DNA from: SZUA-186 sp041552135
Lineage (GTDB): Bacteria > Pseudomonadota > Gammaproteobacteria > UBA9214
Reading direction: 5' to 3'
DNA: 8,211 bases
Assembly: GCA_041552135.1 (NCBI GenBank)
Contig: JBFELL010000133.1
Span: 1 to 8,211, forward strand
Positions within the stretch are counted from its first letter, which is position 1. Every line of letters begins with the position of its first letter. The notes beneath the pieces are model-generated. The model was not told the origin of the DNA and made no database searches. It saw only the letters and a program-made list of their open reading frames with translations. The translations under genes and the position numbers were made by a program. Shown piece by piece: positions 1 to 6,650 of the stretch.

Positions 1-651
1 ATGGGCTGGAACACGGGGCATGTATCTGTGCAGTCGATGGGAGTAGACCTTGGCACACGTTTTATCCCGGAAACCAGGCCCCGGAAAGAGACTGATCTCG
101 TGTTTGTCGGCAGGCTTGTTGAAAAGAAAGGCGTAAAAACACTCATTGAAGCAATCGCTTACCTTAAGGCAGAATATCCGGCGCTCAGGTTGAGGATCGT
201 CGGGGACGGGCCCGAGAAACCATCCCTCCTGAATCTGGCCGCTGAACTGAATGTCGGACAGCAGATTGACTTTATCGGCGCCAAACCGAACAAGCTGGTA
301 CCGGCTTATTATCGATCTGCACGTATTGTCATTGTACCCTCGGTTGTTGCTTCGGACGGTGACCAGGAAGGACTGGGATTAGTCGCTGTAGAGGCGCTTG
401 GCTGCGGTTGCGCCACGATCGTATCTGATCTCCCGGCACTCAGGGATGTTGTAACAGACGGTGAAACCGGTCTGGTATTCCAGTCAGGAAGTTCAAGTGA
501 CCTCGCTGAAAAAATCAAACGATTACTCGCTGATGATGCCCTGCTTGAGAGACTTGCCCGGGATGGACGTAATTATGTTGTAGAACACTTTGACTGGAAA
601 CATGTCGGGAACAGGTATCGCGAAATCATCAAAAACTGCATAGCAAACTAG
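1..651 (+). CDS. Glycosyltransferase family 4 protein, C-terminal half (cut by window edge)
   Basis: This is the C-terminal, nucleotide-sugar-binding Rossmann domain of a GT-B fold glycosyltransferase, probably acting on a surface polysaccharide or lipid-linked glycan. The visible 216 residues begin around the interdomain linker (MGVDLGTRF at 13-21) and continue with VGRLVEKKG (36-44), the donor-site arginine/lysine region, then RIVGDGPE (65-72) and the E-x7-E motif of GT4 enzymes (E123 and E131 in QEGLGLVAVEALG), followed by the usual DGETGLVF loop (153-160). Family members are about 350-400 residues, so roughly 150-200 N-terminal residues lie upstream of the window; the ATG at base 1 is most likely an internal methionine. 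GC content is clearly lower than in the pilus genes (lines 121-180 and 481-540 are 42% and 45% GC by count), which suggests a different history, perhaps a polysaccharide cluster. Family assignment is firm; sugar donor and acceptor cannot be told. Confidence 0.88.
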   Translation: MGWNTGHVSVQSMGVDLGTRFIPETRPRKETDLVFVGRLVEKKGVKTLIEAIAYLKAEYPALRLRIVGDGPEKPSLLNLAAELNVGQQIDFIGAKPNKLVPAYYRSARIVIVPSVVASDGDQEGLGLVAVEALGCGCATIVSDLPALRDVVTDGETGLVFQSGSSSDLAEKIKRLLADDALLERLARDGRNYVVEHFDWKHVGNRYREIIKNCIAN

Positions 652-889
652 ACTGCGGCACAATCACCGGTCACTATCCCGGCATGGGCGGCCTCACTGC
701 TTACCCTCGCTTTCTTGTTGATTTGTAGTGATTTATTTAACAAACAGTGGCGAATACCGTACCGCAAGCCGATTAAAGTTTGATAAAAACTGGTCGAAAG
801 AATCAGTTAGTGTGGGAAATTACATCTCCTGTTTGAATATGGCGAATCATCCGGCATGATAATCGATGGCAATTAATACGTATAACAGC

Positions 890-917
890 TTGACAAATCG
901 GGAAATTATTGTAGCTT
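890..917 (+). promoter_or_regulatory. Candidate sigma-70 promoter (distal) for the pil block
   Basis: A perfect -35 hexamer TTGACA (890-895) is followed after 16 bases by TAGCTT (912-917), which keeps only the outer T, the A and the final T of a -10 box. It points toward pilB and would give a leader of about 90 bases. The near-palindrome at 929-940 would lie just downstream of the start site and could be an operator, but that is speculation. The good -35 and poor -10 make this a candidate only. Confidence 0.25.
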
Positions 918-988
918 TGGCCAGTGTTGGTGACGTTACCGGGAATGAGGTGTGAAATAGTGTCCCTGTTCAGTAAAAAAACCCTACA

Positions 989-994
989 TACAAT
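989..994 (+). promoter_or_regulatory. Candidate -10 box (proximal) just before pilB
   Basis: TACAAT matches five of six positions of the -10 consensus and lies 20 bases before the pilB ATG, so transcription would begin around 1000 and leave a leader of only about 14 bases. No good -35 lies at the right distance (966-972 region matches at most three of six positions). The motif could be chance in an AT-rich stretch. Confidence 0.2.
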
Positions 995-1014
995 CGAGTT
1001 AAGCATTTAACCCT

Positions 1015-2730
1015 ATGGCATCAACGAACCCGACAATCCATCTCGGCGGCCTCGCCCGCCGGCTCGTCATGGACGGCCTGCTCGATGAGGCCACAGCACT
1101 GGATGCCCACGAGAAGTCCATCAAGAAACGCCAGCACTTCGTCAGCTACCTGGTCAGCAACAAGATACTGAAAAGCAGCGAAATCGCCCTGTCCGGTTCA
1201 CAGGAATTCGGCGTACCCCTGTTTGACCTCAAGGCCATGGACATCGAGAGCGCACCCGTTCACCTGGTCAGTGACAAGCTCATCCACCAGCACCATGCAC
1301 TGCCGCTGTTCAAGCGCGGCAACCGGCTTTACATCGCGGTCTCCGATCCGACCAATCTCGCCGCGATCGACGAATTCAAGTTTCACACCGGCATCAACAC
1401 CGAAGCGGTACTGGTCGAGGAAAGGAAGCTCGAGAAGGTCATCGAGGAAGCCCTCGAGAAAATGGACACCACCATGTCCGACCTCATGGATGCGGACCTC
1501 GACAACCTCGACGTCAGCGCCGCCGATGGGGAAAACCAGGATGGTGATGTCACCGAGTCGGATATCGACGACACACCGGTCGTACGCTTCGTCAACAAGG
1601 TGCTGCTGGATGCCATCAACAAGGGCGCCTCGGATATCCATCTTGAGCCCTACGAGAAGGAGTTCCGCGTCCGCTTCCGCCATGACGGCGTACTGCACGA
1701 GGTAACCAACCCGCCACGTTCACTGGCCATGCGCATCGTGGCACGCCTCAAGGTCATGAGCCGCATGAATATTGCCGAACGGCGTGTCCCGCAGGACGGC
1801 CGCATCAAGATGCAGTTGTCCAAGAACCGGGCTATCGACTTTCGTGTCAACACCCTGCCGACACTCTACGGCGAGAAGGTCGTCCTGCGTATCCTGGATT
1901 CTTCCAGCGCACAGCTTGGCGTCGATGTCCTCGGCTTCGAGGAAGACCAGAAGAAACTCTACATGGACGCCATCAAGAAACCCTACGGCATGGTACTGGT
2001 CACCGGCCCGACCGGCAGCGGCAAGACCGTCTCCCTGTACACCGGACTGAATATCCTCAACACGCCGGACGTGAATATCTCCACCTGCGAGGACCCGGTG
2101 GAAATCAACATGGTGGGCATCAACCAGGTCAACGTGAACCCCAAGGCCGGCCTGGATTTCGCCACGGCATTGCGCGCCTTCCTGCGCCAGGACCCCGACA
2201 TCGTGATGGTCGGCGAGATCCGTGACCTGGAAACCGCCGAGATCGCAGTGAAAGCGGCACAGACCGGACACCTCGTGCTCTCGACCCTGCACACCAACGA
2301 CGCGCCACAGACCCTGACACGCCTGGCGAACATGGGTGTGCCGCCCTACAATATCGCATCGGCCGTGCACCTCATCATGGCACAGCGCCTGGCACGCCGC
2401 CTCTGCGAAAAATGCAAAAAGGAACGCGACATCCCGGATGAAGCACTGCTCAAGGCAGGCTTCAGGGAAGACCAGCTCAAGAAACTCAAGATCTACGGCC
2501 CCGTCGGCTGCGATGTCTGCACGGGTGGCTACAAGGGGCGTGTCGGCATATACCAGGTCATGCCCGTATCCGAGGAGATGGGGCGCCTTATTATGGAGGG
2601 GGGTAATTCCATGCAACTGGAAGCACAGGCCGACAAGGAGGGTGTCGACGACCTCCGGGCATCGGGACTGCGCAAGGTCGCCTCAGGAATCACCAGTCTG
2701 GAAGAAGTCGATCGGGTCACAAAGGAATAG
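1015..2730 (+). CDS. pilB: Type IV pilus assembly (extension) ATPase PilB
   Basis: PilB is the cytoplasmic hexameric ATPase that powers pilus extension by driving pilin subunits from the membrane into the fibre through the platform PilC. The 571-residue product has the family's normal length. An N-terminal GspE/PilB-type domain spans about 10-150, followed by an acidic linker (about 151-187, some 14 Asp/Glu). The ATPase core shows Walker A GPTGSGKT (331-338), the Asp box around E359-D360, Walker B DPDIVMVGEIRD (393-404, E401) and the His box TGHLVLSTLHTNDA (417-430). The zinc-binding tetracysteine typical of extension ATPases, absent from PilT retraction ATPases, is present: C464, C467, C499 and C502. 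ATG 1015 is the first start after an in-frame TAA at 1000-1002, but no Shine-Dalgarno precedes it. pilC follows after three bases. It could in principle be a GspE homologue, but PilD downstream and the absence of other gsp genes favour PilB. Confidence 0.96.
   Translation: MASTNPTIHLGGLARRLVMDGLLDEATALDAHEKSIKKRQHFVSYLVSNKILKSSEIALSGSQEFGVPLFDLKAMDIESAPVHLVSDKLIHQHHALPLFKRGNRLYIAVSDPTNLAAIDEFKFHTGINTEAVLVEERKLEKVIEEALEKMDTTMSDLMDADLDNLDVSAADGENQDGDVTESDIDDTPVVRFVNKVLLDAINKGASDIHLEPYEKEFRVRFRHDGVLHEVTNPPRSLAMRIVARLKVMSRMNIAERRVPQDGRIKMQLSKNRAIDFRVNTLPTLYGEKVVLRILDSSSAQLGVDVLGFEEDQKKLYMDAIKKPYGMVLVTGPTGSGKTVSLYTGLNILNTPDVNISTCEDPVEINMVGINQVNVNPKAGLDFATALRAFLRQDPDIVMVGEIRDLETAEIAVKAAQTGHLVLSTLHTNDAPQTLTRLANMGVPPYNIASAVHLIMAQRLARRLCEKCKKERDIPDEALLKAGFREDQLKKLKIYGPVGCDVCTGGYKGRVGIYQVMPVSEEMGRLIMEGGNSMQLEAQADKEGVDDLRASGLRKVASGITSLEEVDRVTKE
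2721..2726 (+). promoter_or_regulatory. Ribosome binding site of pilC inside the end of pilB
   Basis: AAAGGA lies within the last codons of pilB, seven bases before the pilC ATG at 2734. It is the clearest Shine-Dalgarno in the pil block and implies that pilB and pilC are translated from one message. Confidence 0.7.
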
Positions 2731-2733
2731 CTC

Positions 2734-3951
2734 ATGGCGGAAAAAGCACTCAAGCAGCCGGACATCTTCATCTGGACCGGCACCGACAAGCGCGGCGTCA
2801 AGGTCAAGGGGCAGACCCGCGGTTCCAATCCCAACCTGATCCGCGCCGATCTGCGCAAGCAGGGCATTACGCCGATCAAGGTCAAGAAACAGACCCAGCT
2901 ATTCAGCCAGAAGAAGACCATCGTCCCGAAGGACATCGCGATATTCTTCCGCCAGCTCGCCACCATGATGTCGGCCGGCGTGCCGCTGGTACAGTCCTTC
3001 GATATCATTGGGCGCGGCCATGAAAACGCCGGCATGCGAGAACTGGTACTGAAGATCAAGAACGAGGTGGAATCCGGCACCAGCCTCTCGGAAACCCTGG
3101 CCAAACACCCGATTCATTTCGACGAGCTGGTGGTCAACCTGGTCAATGCCGGCGAGCAGGCCGGTGTGCTTGAAACCCTGCTGGACAAGATCGCCACCTA
3201 CAAGGAAAAAACGGAATACCTCAAGGCGAAGATCAAGAAGGCGCTGTTTTACCCCACCGCGGTTATCGTTGTTGCGTTCATCGTCACGGCAATCCTCCTG
3301 ATCTTCGTGATTCCCCAGTTCGAGCAGCTGTTTTCCAGCTTTGGTGCCGACCTGCCGGCCTTTACCCGTTTTGTGGTCACCCTTTCCGAATTCATGCAGG
3401 AATGGTGGTGGATGGTGTTCGGTATCGCCATCGGTGCCGTTGTCGGTATGCTGCAGGCCAAGAAGCGTTCGCGAAAGTTCAGCCGCGCCCTCGACCGTGT
3501 CATTCTGAAAATGCCGATTATCGGCCCGATCATGCACAAGGCCTCGGTCGCCCGCTATGCCCGTACCCTGTCAACCATGTTTGCCGCCGGTGTCCCCCTG
3601 GTCGAGGCGCTGGAATCGGTCGCCGGCGCGACCGGCAACACCGTCTATTCCGACGCGGTCCTGATGATCCGCGACAGCGTGGCCACCGGCCAGCAACTGC
3701 AGTTCGCCATGTCGCAGACCGGCCTGTTCCCGAACATGGTCGAGCAGATGGTCGCCATTGGCGAGGAATCCGGCGCACTGGATACCATGCTCTCCAAGGT
3801 CGCCGATTTCTACGAGCAGGAAGTCGATGATGCCGTGGATGCCCTCAGCAGTCTGCTGGAACCGATCATCATGTCGATTCTCGGCATCCTGATTGGCGGC
3901 CTCGTCGTCGCCATGTACCTGCCGATCTTCAAGATGGGTGCCGCGATCTGA
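2734..3951 (+). CDS. pilC: Type IV pilus inner-membrane platform protein PilC
   Basis: PilC is the polytopic inner-membrane platform on which PilB acts to assemble the pilus. The 405-residue product matches the family length and contains the two tandem GspF/T2SSF domains, about 68-191 and 271-393. The repeat is visible in the paired motifs FFRQLATMMSAGVPLVQSFD (71-90) and YARTLSTMFAAGVPLVEALE (275-294), and again in GEQAGVLETLLDKIATY (140-156) and GEESGALDTMLSKVADFY (343-360). Hydrophobic segments suitable for membrane spans lie at about 171-194, 223-240 and 375-398. ATG 2734 is three bases beyond the pilB stop with a good ribosome site. The order pilB-pilC-pilD is the classical gammaproteobacterial one. 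GspF of type II secretion is the nearest alternative and is disfavoured by the neighbours. Confidence 0.96.
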   Translation: MAEKALKQPDIFIWTGTDKRGVKVKGQTRGSNPNLIRADLRKQGITPIKVKKQTQLFSQKKTIVPKDIAIFFRQLATMMSAGVPLVQSFDIIGRGHENAGMRELVLKIKNEVESGTSLSETLAKHPIHFDELVVNLVNAGEQAGVLETLLDKIATYKEKTEYLKAKIKKALFYPTAVIVVAFIVTAILLIFVIPQFEQLFSSFGADLPAFTRFVVTLSEFMQEWWWMVFGIAIGAVVGMLQAKKRSRKFSRALDRVILKMPIIGPIMHKASVARYARTLSTMFAAGVPLVEALESVAGATGNTVYSDAVLMIRDSVATGQQLQFAMSQTGLFPNMVEQMVAIGEESGALDTMLSKVADFYEQEVDDAVDALSSLLEPIIMSILGILIGGLVVAMYLPIFKMGAAI

Positions 3952-4010
3952 TCGGCGCCCTGCAAGCGATTCTGCTCATCCGGCTGCGCTGAACAGCTGC
4001 GGCACCGCGC

Positions 4011-4874
4011 ATGGACCTGCTCCTGTTGCTTGAGTCGTCCCCGCTGCTGTACGTCACGACTGTGGCGCTGCTCGGGCTGATGGTCGGCAGTTTTATCAAT
4101 GTCGTGATCCACCGGGTGCCGCTCATGCTCGAGCGGACCTGGTCGCAGCAGTGCCGTGAACACCTGGAACTCGCCGCGGATGATCAGCCCGGCACCGGGC
4201 CGTTCAACCTGCTCACCCCGGGTTCCCGCTGCCCGCACTGCGGACACCGCATCAGCGCCATCGAAAACATTCCGCTCATCAGTTACCTGATGCTCAGGGG
4301 ACGCTGCCGCAGCTGCAGCACCCGGATCTCGCCGCGCTACCCTGTCATCGAAATGCTCACCGCCGTCCTGTCGGTGGTCACGGTAATCCACTTCGGCTTC
4401 ACCCTGCAGGCCGCTGCCGCCCTGGCCTTCACCTGGATGATGATTCCGCTTTGCATGATCGACTACGACACGCAACTGCTGCCGGATCCGATGACCCTGT
4501 CACTGCTGTGGGGTGGCCTGGCGCTGAGCCTGGCCGGTGTCTTCGTCGACAGCCAGACGAGCATCATCGGCGCCATGGCCGGCTATCTGTCCCTGTGGAG
4601 CATTTACCATATCTTCAGGCTGCTTACCGGCAAGGAAGGCATGGGCTACGGTGACTTCAAGCTGCTCGGCGCCATCGGCGCCTGGACAGGCTGGCAGGCA
4701 TTGCCGGTGGTGATCCTGTTCTCGTCCGTGGTTGGCGCCCTGACCGGGATCGCCCTCATCGTGTTGCGCTCGCGCGAACGCGGGCAGCCCATCCCGTTCG
4801 GGCCGTTCCTTGCCAGCGCGGGCTGGATCACCCTCCTCTGGGGACAGGACATCCTCGATTTCTACCTGAACTGA
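4011..4874 (+). CDS. pilD: Prepilin peptidase / N-methyltransferase PilD
   Basis: PilD is the A24-family aspartyl membrane protease that cleaves the leader peptide of type IV prepilins and pseudopilins and methylates the new N-terminal residue. The 287-residue protein has the N-terminal region GLMVGSFINVVIHRVP (22-37), an intact cytoplasmic tetracysteine zinc site (C74, C77, C99, C102), and the catalytic aspartates: D151 in IDYDTQLLPD and D215 in GYGDFK. Their 64-residue spacing equals that of the D149/D213 pair I recall for Pseudomonas PilD. Several hydrophobic spans fill the rest, and IPFGPFLASAGW (261-272) is the typical C-terminal signature. ATG 4011 is the first start after an in-frame TGA at 3990-3992, but no strong Shine-Dalgarno precedes it. 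The 59-base gap from pilC shows only short complementary bits such as GCTG/CAGC. It may also process type II secretion pseudopilins if such a system exists elsewhere. Confidence 0.96.
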   Translation: MDLLLLLESSPLLYVTTVALLGLMVGSFINVVIHRVPLMLERTWSQQCREHLELAADDQPGTGPFNLLTPGSRCPHCGHRISAIENIPLISYLMLRGRCRSCSTRISPRYPVIEMLTAVLSVVTVIHFGFTLQAAAALAFTWMMIPLCMIDYDTQLLPDPMTLSLLWGGLALSLAGVFVDSQTSIIGAMAGYLSLWSIYHIFRLLTGKEGMGYGDFKLLGAIGAWTGWQALPVVILFSSVVGALTGIALIVLRSRERGQPIPFGPFLASAGWITLLWGQDILDFYLN

Positions 4875-4881
4875 CACGGCA

Positions 4882-5529
4882 TTGGATCCTGACGATACCC
4901 CCCTTTCGAGAGCCAACCGGGCGCTGGTGATCGGTCTCACGGGAGGCATCGGCAGCGGCAAATCGGCGGCCAGCGCCATATTCAGCCGGCTGGGCATTCC
5001 GGTCATCGATGCCGACGAAATTGCCCGCGCCCTGGTCGCGGCCGGAGAACCCGCCCTGGCGGAGATCACCGGGGCCTTCGGCAAGGATATCCTCGACAGT
5101 ACTGGCGAACTTGACCGGGATGCCCTCAGGCGACGCGTATTTGCAGACAGCGCCGAACGGCAACGGCTCGAGGCCATTCTGCACCCGCGGATACGTCGAA
5201 AAATACAAAGCCTTATCAACGAGCTACACTCTCCCTACTGTATTGTCGTCATTCCCCTGCTGGTGGAAACGCGACAGTCGGACCTGGTGGACCGGATACT
5301 GGTCATCGACATACCGGAAACCACCCAGATCAGCCGGGTTGCCGCCCGGGACCGCCTCGCCCGGGAGGAGATACTGGCCATCCTCGATGCCCAGGCGACG
5401 CGTGACATGCGGCTGGCGGCCGCGGACGATGTCATCGAGAATGACGACGGACTGGACGTACTGGAATTACGGGTGCGCGGGCTGCACGAAAAGTACCTGG
5501 AAATCGCCCGCAGCCAATCAGGCAGTTAA
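4882..5529 (+). CDS. coaE: Dephospho-CoA kinase CoaE
   Basis: CoaE phosphorylates the 3'-hydroxyl of dephospho-CoA with ATP, the last step of coenzyme A synthesis, in the cytoplasm. The protein shows the P-loop GLTGGIGSGKS (18-28), the substrate-region motif VIDADEIAR (41-49), HPRIRR (101-106), PLLVE (125-129) and the C-terminal signature AQATRDMRLAAADDVIEN (170-187). With the TTG start at 4882 it has 215 residues, close to the usual 200-210. The start is notable: an in-frame TGA at 4867-4869 and the absence of any ATG before the P-loop force a non-ATG start. Candidates are TTG 4882 (7 bases after the pilD stop), CTG 4924 and GTG 4927; GAGAG at 4908-4912 is rather far from the GTG. I chose TTG to keep the full N-terminus, with moderate certainty. 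It is followed by zapD after 43 bases. Confidence 0.94.
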   Translation: MDPDDTPLSRANRALVIGLTGGIGSGKSAASAIFSRLGIPVIDADEIARALVAAGEPALAEITGAFGKDILDSTGELDRDALRRRVFADSAERQRLEAILHPRIRRKIQSLINELHSPYCIVVIPLLVETRQSDLVDRILVIDIPETTQISRVAARDRLAREEILAILDAQATRDMRLAAADDVIENDDGLDVLELRVRGLHEKYLEIARSQSGS

Positions 5530-5554
5530 GAGGATTTGCGCATCGGCCGCACGT

Positions 5555-5568
5555 GAGGGAGAATAGGA
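5555..5568 (+). promoter_or_regulatory. Ribosome binding region of zapD
   Basis: GAGGGAGAATAGGA offers two purine-rich Shine-Dalgarno candidates, GAGGGAG about 11 bases and AGGA four bases before the GTG at 5573. An in-frame TAG at 5564-5566 excludes any earlier start, so this element and the GTG together fix the zapD start. Confidence 0.5.
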
Positions 5569-5572
5569 TCCC

Positions 5573-6376
5573 GTGGAAGCCGCCCTGGACAATCAACTGC
5601 AACCCGTACCGGGGAGCATCCTCTACGAACACCCGCTCAATGAGAGAATCCGCACGTTCCTGCGGCTGGAATACCTCTTCAAACAGGCGGCCCACCACGT
5701 CAAGCGCAATTCACACTGGGACAGCCGGGCAACCCTGAACTGTATCCTCGAGATGCTCGCGGTGTTCGGCAACACCAACCTCAAGTCCGAGGTGATGAAG
5801 GAACTGGAGCGACACGCTGCCAGCCTGAAGCGCCTGGCTGAGAACCCGGACATCGACCACAAGCAGCTGGCAAGCCTGCTCGCAGACATCGGTTCCAGGC
5901 TGGATGACCTGCACGGCATCAACGGCCAGATTGCCAGCGACCTGAAGAGCAGTGAATTCCTCAGCGGCATCCGCCAGCGCAGTGCAATTCCCGGCGGTAC
6001 CTGCGACTTTGACCTGCCGGCCCTGCATTACTGGCTGCAGCAGCCTGCCAAGAACCGTACCGACGATCTCTACCAGTGGCTGGGCAACTTTGACGCCATC
6101 GGCCAGGCCATTCAGCTGATACTGAAACTGACGCGCGAAAGCACCGTCATGAAGCCGGCGTCGGCACAGGCCGGGGTTTACCAGAAGACCATGGATCCCA
6201 ACCTGCCCTGCCAGCTGGTACGCATTGCCCTGCCCGCAGGCGCGCCCTATTTTGCCGAGCTGAGCGGCGGGAGACACCGGTTCACTGCCCGCTTCCTGCA
6301 GTTTTCTACCGCGGACCACCGTGCCAGCCAGACCGACAGGGACGTTGAGTTCCAGCTCGCCTGCTGCGTGATCTGA
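5573..6376 (+). CDS. zapD: Cell division protein ZapD (FtsZ-associated, DUF1342)
   Basis: ZapD binds FtsZ at the division site and cross-links its protofilaments, stabilising the Z-ring. The 267-residue product carries the family's hallmark blocks in order: LYEHPLNERIRTFLRLEYLF (18-37), IPGGTCDFDLPALHYWL near the middle, AELSGGRHRFTARFL near the C-terminus, and the terminal DVEFQLACC. These agree with E. coli ZapD as I remember it (EHPLNEKMRTWLR, IPGGCCSFDLPTLHIWL, ISGHKSRFAIRF, FELACC). The protein is slightly longer than the roughly 247 residues of E. coli, with about ten extra residues at the N-terminus. The GTG start at 5573 is forced by an in-frame TAG nine bases upstream, and no ATG is available before the conserved EHPLN block. 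The gene sits 43 bases after coaE and 32 bases before yacG, the usual conserved neighbourhood. Confidence 0.95.
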   Translation: MEAALDNQLQPVPGSILYEHPLNERIRTFLRLEYLFKQAAHHVKRNSHWDSRATLNCILEMLAVFGNTNLKSEVMKELERHAASLKRLAENPDIDHKQLASLLADIGSRLDDLHGINGQIASDLKSSEFLSGIRQRSAIPGGTCDFDLPALHYWLQQPAKNRTDDLYQWLGNFDAIGQAIQLILKLTRESTVMKPASAQAGVYQKTMDPNLPCQLVRIALPAGAPYFAELSGGRHRFTARFLQFSTADHRASQTDRDVEFQLACCVI

Positions 6377-6408
6377 ACGTCACCGCCGCACGTCCGCTGT
6401 CCGTCACC

Positions 6409-6600
6409 ATGCAGGAGCCAACAACACACCGCCAGGTCAAGTGCCCGACCTGCGGCAAGTTGGCGCCGTTCACCAGGGACAATCGCTGGCGTCCGTTCTG
6501 CAGCGAGCGCTGCAAACTGATCGATCTTGGTGCCTGGTTTGACGAATCCAACCGCATCCCCGGAAGACAGGCTCCGGACGATGACCACTATCAGGATTGA
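6409..6600 (+). CDS. yacG: DNA gyrase inhibitor YacG (zinc-binding)
   Basis: YacG is a small zinc-binding protein that in E. coli binds GyrB and inhibits DNA gyrase. The 63-residue product has the complete four-cysteine site, C12-x2-C15 (VKCPTCGK) and C31-x3-C35 (RPFCSERCK), followed by the diagnostic LIDLGAWFDESNRIPG (37-52) and a charged tail. Size is normal for the family. ATG 6409 lies 32 bases after zapD; I see no strong Shine-Dalgarno, so it may depend on translation of zapD. It is the last plus-strand gene and converges on argJ. In E. coli the next gene would be mutT on the same side as secA; it is not found here. Confidence 0.95.
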   Translation: MQEPTTHRQVKCPTCGKLAPFTRDNRWRPFCSERCKLIDLGAWFDESNRIPGRQAPDDDHYQD

Positions 6601-6609
6601 ACATCAACA

Positions 6610-6647
6610 GGCCCGACAGGGCCGCCTGGCAGGATAAACCGCCAGGC
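6610..6647. terminator. Two adjacent hairpins between convergent yacG and argJ
   Basis: The 50-base gap between the two stop codons holds GGCCC-gaca-GGGCC (6610-6623) directly followed by GCCTGGC...GCCAGGC (6624-6630 with 6641-6647, ten-base loop). Both stems are perfect and GC-rich. There is no clean T run on either side; on the minus strand, past the first hairpin, the sequence reads TGTTGATGTTC, which is only mildly T-rich. The position suggests a shared two-way terminator, but the lack of a U tract makes intrinsic termination uncertain. Confidence 0.45.
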
Positions 6648-6650
6648 CGG

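Larger units (their letters stand above)
652..1014. other. AT-rich intergenic region upstream of pilB
   Basis: These 363 bases separate the glycosyltransferase from pilB. The stretch is AT-rich (781-840 is 33% GC by count, against 68% for 1021-1080 inside pilB). I see no tRNA, no pilin gene and no plausible protein gene; a 67-codon minus-strand reading frame (803-1006) has no recognisable features. It contains two weak sigma-70-like promoter candidates, a small palindrome ATACGTAT (876-883) and a near-palindrome GGTGACGTTACC (929-940, one mismatched pair). No hairpin followed by a T run marks the end of the glycosyltransferase transcript. The region presumably holds the pilBCD promoter. Confidence 0.7.

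Noticed and set aside
652..720. Intrinsic terminator after the glycosyltransferase
   Set aside because: The only inverted repeat noticed, CCGG...CCGG, has a four-base stem and no adjacent T run.
911..935. Sigma-54-type promoter for the pil block around TTGGCCAGTGTTGG
   Set aside because: The -24 GG is present, but there is no GC at the -12 position at correct spacing.
951..966. CRP/Vfr-like site starting TGTGA
   Set aside because: The second half-site after six bases is GTCCC and does not match TCACA.
803..1006. 67-codon minus-strand reading frame upstream of pilB, with an AGGG four bases before its ATG
   Set aside because: No signal peptide, motif or family resemblance, and it lies in an AT-rich stretch likely to carry the pilB promoter; a chance frame is more likely.
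1720..2616. 298-codon open frame on the minus strand across pilB
   Set aside because: It mirrors the codon bias of the strongly supported pilB, is rich in His, Val and Asp as antisense shadows are, and has no recognisable motif.
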